Part shown: piece after piece, positions 46,131 through 54,845 of the stretch
Layout of the letters: the number at the start of each line of letters is the position of its first letter
How positions within the stretch are numbered: position 1 is the first letter of the stretch
Assembly: GCA_034005525.1 (NCBI GenBank)
Contig: JAVEUP010000012.1
Coordinates: forward strand, 1 to 64,000
Direction: 5' to 3'
DNA length: 64,000 nt
From: PWXP01 sp034005525
GTDB lineage: Bacteria; Planctomycetota; Planctomycetia; Pirellulales; Thermoguttaceae
The notes under the pieces: model-generated
Told to the model about the DNA's origin: nothing
Database searches by the model: none
What the model saw: the letters and a program-made list of their open reading frames with translations, nothing else
Made by a program: the position numbers and the translations under genes

Positions 46131-47954
46131 TCAATTGCCTTCCGGGGCCTCTTGCCAAACGCCCATCAGCCAGTCGGCCAGCAGCCCGATTTCTTCTTCG
46201 GACAGCAGGTGGTCTTCGGGTTTGGCGTCCAGCGGCGCGTAGGTGGGCATGCGGTCGTTCGTGTCGCCGTAGAACCGCCGGTGCGTCGGGGCGCGCGTGA
46301 TGCCGATGGTCCATTCGCGCGAAGCGTAGCCGGTCAGGTCCGGAGCGGTGCCCAGCGAGCCGCGGTCGTGGAACTTGTGGCAGTCGGTACAGCCGAAGTC
46401 GAGAATCAGCTCGCGGCCTTCCTTGATGACGTCCGCGTCACGCCGGTCGATTTCCGCCTGCGAAGGCAGCTTGGCCTCGGCCGACAAGGCGGCGACCAGC
46501 TTCTCGCGGTCGGCGCGGTCCTCGTCCTCCATCTCCTTCTCGTTGAACATGGTGCGTACGAACTCGACCATCTTCCCAGCGCGGAACGCGGTCTTGCCGA
46601 AGTATTCGTCGCTGGTAATGCGTTCGACGTCGAGCCATCCCGCGACCCACTCGCGCGTCCCGTAGGCGCCGAGGTTCGGGGCCGAGACCTCCTCGGAGAT
46701 GATCTCGTGCTCGACCGCGCCGGAGTGGCTGTGGCAACTGGCGCACTGCGCCGTGAATAGTTCGGGGCCGCGCATCTTGGGATCACGTCGGAGCAGACCC
46801 AGGGCGCCGTCGGGCGGAATCCCGCCATTCAGATGGGCCAAAAGGACGACCCGCTCCGCGCGCTCCTTCTCGTTGACAATTGCGGCCTGATGCTGCTCGT
46901 CGGCGGCATCGCGGGCAAGCGTAATGCATGCCAGAACGATATTGCCCAGCACCAGCACCGCCACGACGCCCAGGTTGAACAGGTACCCACCCCGGCCGCG
47001 GCCGGTGAAGGGCATGGCCAGCACGAGCAGCATGGCAATTCCGGGAATCACGAAGATGGGCACGATCCCGTACTCGCCTGGGAACAGGTGGACCAGTTCG
47101 TATAGACCGAGGAACGCCCACTCCGGCCGGGCGGCGGCGTACGTGTCGGCCGGATTCGCCGGGCTCCCCAGCGGGATGCCCGCATGGGGCGGCGTGGTGC
47201 CGTGACTTAGCGACAATCCCAAGATCAGCACCATGAACACGGCGCAAGCAATCGCGGCAGGGAGCGTCGCCGCCGGCCAGCGCACTTCGGTGGATTGTCC
47301 GGCCTTGGCTTCCTGACGTTCGGCGCGCGACAGCAGATAATGCAGCAGCACGAGCAGCGCGATGAAGGAGCCGCCGAACAGGCCGATGTGCAAAGCCTGA
47401 AAACGGGGCAGCGTGAGATGCCCGAACACCGGTCCCGGACCGCCAATGGCAACCTTGTAAAGGTCGCCTCCCACCAGTGGGACGAGTTTCAAGTAGCTGA
47501 AGCGCACGAGGCTTGCCGAATAACTGTTGCGGTCCCAGGCGAGCAGGTCGCCGGTGAGCATCAGGCCCAGGGACACGCAGCCGAGAACCACCACAGTCCA
47601 GAACACCAGTTCGCGCGGCTTGCGGTATTCGGCGGTCACGACCAACTGGATCAGGTAGAGGCCGATCAACAGCACGAGCAAGTTCGCCGTGTAGTGATGC
47701 AGTGCCCTAAGAAGCCATCCGGCGGACACGTAACTCTGAAGATAGTACACGCTCTCCCACGCCGAGTTGTCGCTGGGCGTGTAGTAGCTCAGCAGCACGA
47801 AGCCGGTTATACCTTGCACGACGACGGCAAAAAGCAACACGGCGGGAATAATACGTTTCCAGGCCGCGCCGCGCGGCACAGGATGTTCCGCCCAGAGTCG
47901 CCAAAGCTCGACGGCACCGAGCCGTTCGTCAATCCATTGGAGTACGGTATTCAT
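46131..47954 (-). CDS. Cytochrome b fused to a diheme cytochrome c domain
   Basis: A 607-aa fusion. Residues about 1-345 are cytochrome b with about eight TM segments; about 346-607 is a cytochrome c region with two CxxCH haem sites (CASCH at 404-408, CTDCH at 522-526). Cytochrome b haem ligands: His86 (helix B) and His189 and His205 (helix D) are present, but the fourth position reads Tyr100 (GLYLIQLV, aligned to ILHVFRVY of b6). The Qo motif is PEWA (277-280) rather than PEWY. It oxidises quinol and passes electrons to its c-haems together with the Rieske protein, whose stop it overlaps by ATGA (47951-47954). Confidence 0.88.
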   Translation of the reverse strand: MNTVLQWIDERLGAVELWRLWAEHPVPRGAAWKRIIPAVLLFAVVVQGITGFVLLSYYTPSDNSAWESVYYLQSYVSAGWLLRALHHYTANLLVLLIGLYLIQLVVTAEYRKPRELVFWTVVVLGCVSLGLMLTGDLLAWDRNSYSASLVRFSYLKLVPLVGGDLYKVAIGGPGPVFGHLTLPRFQALHIGLFGGSFIALLVLLHYLLSRAERQEAKAGQSTEVRWPAATLPAAIACAVFMVLILGLSLSHGTTPPHAGIPLGSPANPADTYAAARPEWAFLGLYELVHLFPGEYGIVPIFVIPGIAMLLVLAMPFTGRGRGGYLFNLGVVAVLVLGNIVLACITLARDAADEQHQAAIVNEKERAERVVLLAHLNGGIPPDGALGLLRRDPKMRGPELFTAQCASCHSHSGAVEHEIISEEVSAPNLGAYGTREWVAGWLDVERITSDEYFGKTAFRAGKMVEFVRTMFNEKEMEDEDRADREKLVAALSAEAKLPSQAEIDRRDADVIKEGRELILDFGCTDCHKFHDRGSLGTAPDLTGYASREWTIGITRAPTHRRFYGDTNDRMPTYAPLDAKPEDHLLSEEEIGLLADWLMGVWQEAPEGN

Positions 47955-48529
47955 GATTCTGCCACCTTTTCCGAAGTGCCGGTAACGAAGTTCTCGAACT
48001 TCACCCAAACGTCGCTGTCGCCGCGGATTTCCACCTCAAGCGCATCCATGTCGCGTGGACTTGGCGAAGGCCGGTCCGTGCGACGTCCTTCAAGGTCGAA
48101 CCCGGCCACGTGGCACGGGCAGAAGAAACGCGGACCGTCCGGCGTGCTGTCCAGCCCGATAATGCACCCAGCGTGCGGACACACGACCTGGAACGCCGCG
48201 ACGGGCTTGTCCTTGTCGCCGGTCCGCCGGAGCCACACCGCTCCGATAGGCTCGCGGGGGTAACGGTTCCATGCGTCGACGCGGTCGGTGATGACCGAGA
48301 ACCTGCGCGGCGTGCCGTCTTCGGGTAGCGCTGCAAGTGCCGTCAGGCGAAAGAACTCGCCGCCGGGACTCTTCTGCCGGATCGGGTTGAAGTAGGCCAC
48401 CAGGGCGGTTACGGCAGGCACAAGCAGTGAGATCCCTCCGATGACTGCAGCAGCAACCTTCGCGATGAAGCCTCGCCGTTGGTCCGGCGCACCGCGTTGC
48501 GTGCTTGGGGAAGAAACAGGCGATTCCAT
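47951..48529 (-). CDS. Rieske iron-sulfur protein
   Basis: A 192-aa protein with one N-terminal TM (about 21-46, FIAKVAAAVIGGISLLVPAV onward) and a Rieske fold. [2Fe-2S] ligands: Cys117 and His119 (CPHAGC) and Cys137 and His140 (CPCH); the disulfide is Cys122-Cys139. The loop after the second ligand pair reads CPCHVAGF instead of CPCHGS-x-Y. The Ser and Tyr that raise the potential in high-potential Rieske proteins are replaced by Ala and Phe. The start is preceded by AGGAG. Partner of the cytochrome b/c fusion; genes overlap. Confidence 0.92.
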   Translation of the reverse strand: MESPVSSPSTQRGAPDQRRGFIAKVAAAVIGGISLLVPAVTALVAYFNPIRQKSPGGEFFRLTALAALPEDGTPRRFSVITDRVDAWNRYPREPIGAVWLRRTGDKDKPVAAFQVVCPHAGCIIGLDSTPDGPRFFCPCHVAGFDLEGRRTDRPSPSPRDMDALEVEIRGDSDVWVKFENFVTGTSEKVAES

Positions 48530-48570
48530 GGTTTTGGGCTCCTGGATGATGACTCATTTTGGGCCGTGCA

Positions 48571-49551
48571 TTATTGCATGGCCTGTCGCACGGCGTCAAG
48601 CACCGGCTCCCGCACCGATGGGAGCGTTCCCTCGATAAATGCTCCCGCCGCCTTCTTGTGACCCCCGCCGCCGAACCGGGACGCCAGCGCGCTGCAATCC
48701 AACTCGCAACGACTGCGAAAGCTGATCTTGAATCCGCCTTGCGGCTGCTCGACCATAATGACCGCCGCTTCCGTACCGCTGACGGACAGCAGCAGGTTGA
48801 TCATATCTTCGCTGTCGGAAGGGATGGCGCCGGCAGCCTGAAAGTCGCTCTGCTCGATCCACGTGTAGATCAGCCGTCCGTTCAGTTCGGTCGTTGCCTT
48901 GGCCAAGGTGCTGCCGGTGAGCTTCAGGCGAGCGAGGGTCTCGTCCTCGTACAGGTCCTTGTACAGGCGGGCGGGATCGGCCCCCGCGGCCACCAGGCGG
49001 CCGGCCAGGTGAAGGGTATCCGCCGAGGTGGAACTGAAGCGGAACCAGCCGGTGTCGGTAGACAGTGCCGCGAACGCCCATTGGGCGATCTCCGGCGTCA
49101 GGGCCACCCCCAACGCATCGGCGGCCTCGATAACGAGCCTGCCGGTTGCCTCGGCATGCGTGTTCTTGAACAACTCGGCGCCCAGATCATCGTTGCCGAC
49201 GTGATGGTCGATCACCAGTTTGCGCATCCGGGTGGTGCGGATCACGTCGCCCATGGCGCCAAGCTGTGCCCACGCCGAGGTGTCGAGGATAATCAGCACT
49301 TCGTACGCTTCCAATTCGGCGGCCTGAACGTCGACGCCCAATTGCCGAAGCCTGCCGCCCGGGTCGATGAACCGGTAGTTCGGCGGAACGGCAAAGGCGT
49401 TGCAGACGACAACCTCCTTGCCGAGCTTCTCCAGTACGGCGGCCAGTGCCAGTTCGCTGCCCAGCGCATCGCAGTCGGGACGAATGTGCGAGGTAATGAC
49501 GAACCGCCGGCTCGCCATGACGATTTCGACGAAGAAAGACCAATCAGGCAT
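48571..49551 (-). CDS. nrnA: DHH-DHHA1 phosphoesterase (NrnA-like)
   Basis: A 326-aa protein with DHH motifs: TSHIRPDCDALGSE (about 20-33), LDTSAWAQLG, VIDHHVGND (the DHH triad) and the C-terminal DHHA1 block RFGGGGHKKAAGA. NrnA enzymes degrade short RNA (nanoRNA), pAp, or linear and cyclic di-AMP. The start MPDWSFFVEIV was preferred because it matches the usual family N-terminus; a GTG three codons earlier is open. Gene order with ribF is familiar from rbfA-nrnA-truB-ribF clusters. The window also encodes a diadenylate cyclase, so a c-di-AMP/pApA turnover role is plausible. Confidence 0.88.
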   Translation of the reverse strand: MPDWSFFVEIVMASRRFVITSHIRPDCDALGSELALAAVLEKLGKEVVVCNAFAVPPNYRFIDPGGRLRQLGVDVQAAELEAYEVLIILDTSAWAQLGAMGDVIRTTRMRKLVIDHHVGNDDLGAELFKNTHAEATGRLVIEAADALGVALTPEIAQWAFAALSTDTGWFRFSSTSADTLHLAGRLVAAGADPARLYKDLYEDETLARLKLTGSTLAKATTELNGRLIYTWIEQSDFQAAGAIPSDSEDMINLLLSVSGTEAAVIMVEQPQGGFKISFRSRCELDCSALASRFGGGGHKKAAGAFIEGTLPSVREPVLDAVRQAMQ

Positions 49552-49617
49552 GGCATCCACACAAATGGGTTGCGCCGAGAACTGGGACCAGCCCCATGAA
49601 CGGTCACGTTGCGGGGC

Positions 49618-50628
49618 TCAGCCCTGCCCGCAAACCGGCTCGACAACGCGGCGCGTCGCCAGCACGTCCTGCTCCATCTGGGCAACCAGTTCGGCGGGGG
49701 CTGCAAAACGCACAATGTCCCTCAGGCGGGCCAAGAAGTCAACCTGGACCGGCATGCCGTACAGGTCGCCGTCGAAGTCGAGCAGGAACGCCTCGATTTT
49801 CAGAGCGGACTCGCCAAAGGTGGGGTTGGGGCCAACGCTCAGCGCGGTGGGGCGGCTCTCGCCTTCCACGTGAGCCAGGCCGGCATAGATTCCTTCACGC
49901 GGCAGAAGTGTGTCGATGTGCTGAAGATTTGCCGTAGGATATCCCAGTGCTGTTCCGCGGGCCGCGCCACGCCCCACCACGCCTCGGATTCGGTAGGGCC
50001 GCGTCAGCAGCCGATTTGCGGCCCCGACGTCGCCGGATGCGACGAGTTGCCGCACGCGCGAACTCGATACCGGCTCGCCGTCGATCATTACCGGCTCGAC
50101 AACGTCCACTTGCATGCCGGCCGCGGCACAAAGCTCCCGCAGCAGGCTGGTGTCGCCCGACCGTCCGCGTCCGAAATGGAAGTCGTGCCCCTCGACGATG
50201 GCACCGGCCGCCAGACCCTCTTGCACAATGCGCGTGAAGAATTCCGGCGCCGAGAGAGCGAGCAGTTCGTGCCCGGTCGGATAGGCCACCACGGCGTCGA
50301 CCCCTAGAGCGGCGAGCATTTCCGCCTTGCGCTCCACCCAGCATAATGGCGTGGGCGCGGCCTCGGGACGAAGGAGTTTGGCCGGGTGCGGATCGAACGT
50401 GAACGCGATCGCCGGCCCACCGATGGCGCGGGCCAGCGTTACCAGCCGCTCGGCCAGGCGGGCATGGCCGCGATGCACGCCGTCGAAGTTGCCGATCGAG
50501 ATTGCTCCGCCCCGCAATTCGGCGGGCAGGGCTTCGAGGTCGCGAATCAGATGCACGGCAGTAGGAATGGTACGGTGTTGTGGTGCGGGACGAAAATCCA
50601 AAACGTCGCCGGACGCCGGCCGGGTCAC
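49618..50628 (-). CDS. ribF: Bifunctional riboflavin kinase / FAD synthetase
   Basis: A 336-aa protein. The N-terminal FAD synthetase (nucleotidyltransferase) part has SIGNFDGVHRGHARL (about 44-58) and SSSRVRQLVASGDVGAANRL (about 197-216). The C-terminal riboflavin kinase has GRGAARGTALGYPTANL (about 229-245) and GPNPTFGESALKIEAFLLDF. Makes FMN then FAD. The GTG start (50628) overlaps the stop of the DUF4912 gene by GTGA, so it is coupled to it. Confidence 0.94.
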   Translation of the reverse strand: MTRPASGDVLDFRPAPQHRTIPTAVHLIRDLEALPAELRGGAISIGNFDGVHRGHARLAERLVTLARAIGGPAIAFTFDPHPAKLLRPEAAPTPLCWVERKAEMLAALGVDAVVAYPTGHELLALSAPEFFTRIVQEGLAAGAIVEGHDFHFGRGRSGDTSLLRELCAAAGMQVDVVEPVMIDGEPVSSSRVRQLVASGDVGAANRLLTRPYRIRGVVGRGAARGTALGYPTANLQHIDTLLPREGIYAGLAHVEGESRPTALSVGPNPTFGESALKIEAFLLDFDGDLYGMPVQVDFLARLRDIVRFAAPAELVAQMEQDVLATRRVVEPVCGQG

Positions 50629-51752
50629 TCGCCCGGCTCGCGAATCACCGGTTCCATTACCTTCGTGTTCCTGTCGACCGCCAGGACAATCGTCCGTTGC
50701 TGGCCACCGTCGGGACTGCTGGCAACGACGGGCAGGACGTGGCGCCGGTCCGGCAGCGAGAACCGGATGGCAAAGGAGCCGTCGCTGCGCAAATGCACCG
50801 GTTCGCCTCGGAGGGTCACGTGGGCATCCGGGGCCGTCTGGCCGTGGACGATCAACTCGGCGTCGATCTGAAGCGGCAGTTGGAGCATCACTTCTTCGAG
50901 CGAAACGGCGGCTCCCGGACCGAAGCGGGTTTCCATGGGGTTGCCCATCGGCCGGTGGAGCTGCTCCTCGAAAACCTCCTTCAACTCCATGCTGGCATCG
51001 GGATCGGCATATCCGCCGCTTAAGGCGAAAATCCGGTCGAAGTCTTTGGCGACCTCCGCCCAGTTCCGGTCGAAGGAGTCGTTCGCTCCCGCTTGCGGCG
51101 TGGTTACCCGGTTGCTCCGGGCGAGTGCCAGGAACCGTTCGCCGGCTCGGTAGCCGATTTCCAACTGGAAACTCTTGGGCGGCTCTTGAACGTCAATGTA
51201 CCAGTTATTCACGCCGCCGTGAACTTCAATATCGCGCAGGTGCCGTTTGCCGGCGTTGGTCGTGCCGTCGCGAATGACTTCATATACGCGGAGAACCGGC
51301 TGCGAAACATGCCAATCGTGGCCGAGAGCCGCCTGGGCACGCTGGATACTCCGGCGCGAAAGCTCCCAGTAGGCGTGCAACCAGAACGGGTCGCGCACCA
51401 TCACCACAAGCCGATCCTTTGCGGCGCCGTTGCTGGCTTCCTCGGCCTTCAGTGCCAGGTCCTTCGATTTGGCAAGCCGCTCGCGGATCTCCTGCAATCG
51501 TTGTTCCACGCGCGCTTTGCGGCGGGCGCTCTTCTCCCGACTGCTCACCTTCGTCGCCTTGGACCGGGAGCTTGCCGTGGCCGGCTTGTCCGACTTCGAC
51601 TTGCCGTTGCGGCCCTCCGCCCGCGATTGCTTTAGAAGTGCCTTAATGAGTTCCTCTTTACGCATCGAGTGCCAGCCGGGTACTCGCTTTCGCTTGGCCA
51701 TCGAGGCCAAGTCCTTAGCGGTGCGGGCTTTGAGTTTCGCCGCGGTAATCAC
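50625..51752 (-). CDS. DUF4912 domain protein with Rho-N/SAP-like head
   Basis: A 375-aa protein starting with GTG at 51752 behind a strong GGAGGT. The N-terminal 45 residues form a Rho_N/SAP-like nucleic-acid-binding unit (ITAAKLKARTAKDLASMAKR; SMRKEELIKALLKQ). A Lys/Arg-rich coil follows (about 50-105). The DUF4912 domain comes next (MVRDPFWLHAYWELSRRSIQ; WYIDVQEPPKSFQLEIGYR). Function not established for the family. First gene of a probable operon with ribF, nrnA and the Rieske/cytochrome genes. Confidence 0.85.
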   Translation of the reverse strand: MITAAKLKARTAKDLASMAKRKRVPGWHSMRKEELIKALLKQSRAEGRNGKSKSDKPATASSRSKATKVSSREKSARRKARVEQRLQEIRERLAKSKDLALKAEEASNGAAKDRLVVMVRDPFWLHAYWELSRRSIQRAQAALGHDWHVSQPVLRVYEVIRDGTTNAGKRHLRDIEVHGGVNNWYIDVQEPPKSFQLEIGYRAGERFLALARSNRVTTPQAGANDSFDRNWAEVAKDFDRIFALSGGYADPDASMELKEVFEEQLHRPMGNPMETRFGPGAAVSLEEVMLQLPLQIDAELIVHGQTAPDAHVTLRGEPVHLRSDGSFAIRFSLPDRRHVLPVVASSPDGGQQRTIVLAVDRNTKVMEPVIREPGE

Positions 51753-51999
51753 GGAATCTACCTCCGAAAAAGACCTTGCTCACCCCAAAGGGCGGAAGGC
51801 AGCGGGTGGGCAGTAGGTTGGCGTCGTCCGTGACCCGGTAACGTCTGTTCTGGCGCGCCCTTGGTGCAACGCCAGCGGGTCTTCTGCGGTGGGGCCACTC
51901 TCGCCCGCGAACGAGCGGCGGCGGCAGCGTCGAGGATGTCCATTGCGGGTGGGGCCAAACTTGGCAAGGTGCGCCCCATCGTCCCTTCCGCTACTCCTG

Positions 52000-52028
52000 A
52001 TTATAATCGAACCGTTGCCAAAACACAA
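52000..52028 (-). promoter_or_regulatory. Sigma-70-like promoter for the DUF4912-ribF-nrnA operon
   Basis: On the minus strand TTGTGT (52028-52023) and a perfect TATAAT (52005-52000) with 17-bp spacing. It lies about 250 bp upstream of the DUF4912 start; the rest of that leader shows no gene. Confidence 0.5.
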
Positions 52029-52091
52029 CAATTGCCCCGCGGTCAAACACAGCAATCGCCCCAGGGGCCGGTACTCCCTAAGATGTGATAT

Positions 52092-52146
52092 ATATACCAC
52101 TCACAATGAGGGTATCTGATGTAAGTGCTATTTATATAAGCACTTA
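52092..52146. promoter_or_regulatory. AT-rich palindromes upstream of the YfhO-like gene
   Basis: An AT-rich island in a GC-rich window. ATACC...CTCACAATGAG...GGTAT forms an interrupted palindrome, and TAAGTGCT (52122-52129) pairs with AGCACTTA (52139-52146). The second ends 34 bp before the YfhO-like start codon, a position suited to an operator. No clean -35/-10 pair was found. Confidence 0.4.
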
Positions 52147-52180
52147 GATATCCAGTCGCCCACTCACGTTGGTCCGGCGC

Positions 52181-54670
52181 ATGAAGAGAGCTGCGGCATT
52201 CTGGGCGATTTTCACCACGCTGGCCCTCGCGATTGCCGTGTTTGCTCCGGTGCTCTTCGCCGATCGGACCTTCGGCTTCCGCGATGGGGCCCACTTCTAT
52301 CCACCCTTGTGGGGGCTAACAGCCGGCGAGTGGTCGGCCGGTCGCGTTCCGCTCTGGAATCCTTACGAGAACCTCGGCCAGCCACTTTTCGCGCAGCCGG
52401 CGGCGGGCGTTTGCTACCCGGGCCAACTCCTCTTCCTGCTCCCCCTGCCATTGATTTGGGCACAGAAGCTCTACATTGTCGGGCACGTGCTGCTGGCAGC
52501 GGGGGCCGCGTACCGGCTTGCACGATCGTTCCGGGCAAGCGCCACGGCGGCAGGCGTTGCGGCCATGGCCTACGCGTTTTCCGGCAGTGTACTCATGCAA
52601 CATACGAACGCCCCGTTTCTTGTGGGCGCGGCCTGGCTGCCGCTGGCCATGCTTTGCGCGGACCAGCTCGCACGAATCGGGACAATCCCCGGTGAGCGGT
52701 CTCTGCGGCTGGCCGCGTGGTGGAGCGTGGGGCTGGGCGTTGTGCTGGCCCTGATGGTCCTCGGCGGCGATCCGCAGATGGCCTACAACGTGGGGCTGAT
52801 CTCCGCGCTGTACGTGATATTGGCACTGGCCGCAGGCGGCCGCGGTCGCGTCGGCGGCAAGAAACCCGGGGAACGCCGGCCGTCGATTCGCCGGTCCTTG
52901 GGCCGTTTTGCGACGGCCTTTCGCCTGTTCGGCGCGGCCGCATTGGCTGCACTCGTCCTCTCCGCCGTCCAAGTGCTGCCGGCCTGGCAGTTTGCCGCGC
53001 GGAGCGATCGTGTTTCGCCGAGCTGGCGCGATCGGCTGACGGCAACGCTTCGGCCGCGGTCGCATCATGAATACGTGTACCATTTCAGCGTGGGACCGTG
53101 GCGTTTGGCTGAGTTCCTTTGGCCGAATGTCGCCGGGCGACAGTATCCGGTGCATCACCGCTGGCTCGACGCCATTCCCGCCGAGGGGCGCATCTGGACT
53201 CCCACACTGTACATGGGCATGCTGCCGCTGGTGCTCGCCCTGGCCGCCACACGGTTCCGACGCGGCCCGCTGAAGCAACGTTGGCTCTCCTGGCTGGCCT
53301 TGCTGAGCACATTGGCTGCCTTCGGATACTACGGCCTGGGCTGGCTTCTGGCAGAATGCCATTTGGACACCGGGCTTGGCGGGCCGTTCGGCGGGTTGTA
53401 TTGGCTGATGACCCTCGTGCTGCCCGGCTACATGCAATTTCGCTATCCAGCGAAGTTGCTGGTCGTTACGGCCTTGGCGATGAGCGTGCTCGCCGCGAGG
53501 GGGTGGGACCGTGTTCTTGCTGGGCGCGGCCGCAGAACTATGTGGCTGCTGTTCCTGCTTGGGACGATCAGCATCGTTGGGTTGCTTGGTGCCTATGCCA
53601 TACGTCCATTCTGGGAAGCGTGGATGGCCGCCGTTCCGGCCGATCAACTGTTCGGGCCGCTCGACGCCTCAGGTGCATGGCGGGATCTCGCGGCCGGATT
53701 CGCGCAAACCGCCTTGCTATGCGCCGTTTTCGGATGGCTGCTGCACGTGCAGGGGAAAGCGGTGCAGGGCAGGGCAGGGCGGTTCTTTCAGACTGCCTTG
53801 CCGAACGTGGCATTGCTGCTGGTGGCTGCCGACTTGGCCTGGTCGAATGCCTGGCTTGTTGCAACGGTGCCCGGCGCGGCGGCCGCCGCGCAGTCGCGGT
53901 TCGGCCGTCGCATTGCCACCGCGTTGCCCGGGGAACCACACTCAGGCTCCCAGGTGAGGCCGCGCATTTGGCGGCACCCGATTTGGCTTCCGGATGCGTG
54001 GCGGCAAAGCAGTTCCCCCGACCGGCTCGCCGAGGCCATGCGGTTCGATCGCGACACTCTCTGGCCGAACTACAACTTTGAACTGCGCATTGCCGTAGCC
54101 GAAGTGCATGGCACGATGATGCTGCGCGATTACGCCGAGTTCCTCGCGGCGCGGCGAACCGGAGGCTCTAAGAAGCGGCTGACGGTTCTCGATCTTGCTT
54201 CGCACGCGGTGCTGCCTCCCGGGACAACACCACCCGGCCAATGGCAAACCGTTGATCGCGTGCCGGGCGCCGTGATGAGGCGCAACAACCGGCCCTCGCC
54301 GCGGGCATGGATCGCCAACCCGGATTCTGCCGGCCGGCCGCGGAACATTGACGGCGAATCGTGCCGAATTGTGGTTTACGATCCCCAGCGAGTCGAACTG
54401 GAGGCGACGCTGCGCGAACCGGGGCTTGTCGTTCTTGCCGAGCAGTACTATCCCGGATGGCGTTTGGAGGTCCGGAGGGCAGGGGAGGGGGGGCGCACCG
54501 TGCCCATCCGGCGTGCGAACGGCGTGATGCGTGCCGCCGAACTGCCGGCCGGCGAGCACCACCTGACGTTCCGGTTCCGTCCGCAGATTGTCTACCTAGG
54601 CGCTGCCATCAGTGCCGCCGGCTGGCTGGCCCTGGCGGGATGGATTGGATGGGGTTTCTGGAAGCGCTAG
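52181..54670 (+). CDS. YfhO-like polytopic membrane protein
   Basis: An 829-aa protein with about 11-13 TM segments in the first two-thirds. Its early lumenal loop FRDGAHFYPPLWGLTAGEWS and VPLWNPYENLGQPLFAQPAA is the mark of YfhO-like and related GT-C membrane glycosyltransferases, which use lipid-linked sugar donors. The C-terminal 200 residues are a soluble extracytoplasmic domain (GLVVLAEQYYPGWRLEVRRA; ELPAGEHHLTFRFRPQIVYL) followed by a last TM. The ATG at 52181 begins MKRAAAFWAIFTTLALAIAV. Likely role: cell-surface glycan decoration; acceptor unknown. Confidence 0.82.
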   Translation: MKRAAAFWAIFTTLALAIAVFAPVLFADRTFGFRDGAHFYPPLWGLTAGEWSAGRVPLWNPYENLGQPLFAQPAAGVCYPGQLLFLLPLPLIWAQKLYIVGHVLLAAGAAYRLARSFRASATAAGVAAMAYAFSGSVLMQHTNAPFLVGAAWLPLAMLCADQLARIGTIPGERSLRLAAWWSVGLGVVLALMVLGGDPQMAYNVGLISALYVILALAAGGRGRVGGKKPGERRPSIRRSLGRFATAFRLFGAAALAALVLSAVQVLPAWQFAARSDRVSPSWRDRLTATLRPRSHHEYVYHFSVGPWRLAEFLWPNVAGRQYPVHHRWLDAIPAEGRIWTPTLYMGMLPLVLALAATRFRRGPLKQRWLSWLALLSTLAAFGYYGLGWLLAECHLDTGLGGPFGGLYWLMTLVLPGYMQFRYPAKLLVVTALAMSVLAARGWDRVLAGRGRRTMWLLFLLGTISIVGLLGAYAIRPFWEAWMAAVPADQLFGPLDASGAWRDLAAGFAQTALLCAVFGWLLHVQGKAVQGRAGRFFQTALPNVALLLVAADLAWSNAWLVATVPGAAAAAQSRFGRRIATALPGEPHSGSQVRPRIWRHPIWLPDAWRQSSSPDRLAEAMRFDRDTLWPNYNFELRIAVAEVHGTMMLRDYAEFLAARRTGGSKKRLTVLDLASHAVLPPGTTPPGQWQTVDRVPGAVMRRNNRPSPRAWIANPDSAGRPRNIDGESCRIVVYDPQRVELEATLREPGLVVLAEQYYPGWRLEVRRAGEGGRTVPIRRANGVMRAAELPAGEHHLTFRFRPQIVYLGAAISAAGWLALAGWIGWGFWKR

Positions 54671-54845
54671 GGCCGGCGGAAACAGCCTGCCCGGCGAGAT
54701 TCCCCCCGCTTCTCGACCGCCGGCCGCAACCACCCGGAGACTCAATCAGGGCAAGGTACTTGTCCTGCCCTTTCGATGATCGATGCGGCTCGCATTCAGA
54801 CGTTGGGGATTCCCATTTGCTGTTACCTCCGACTGCCAGGCCCTT

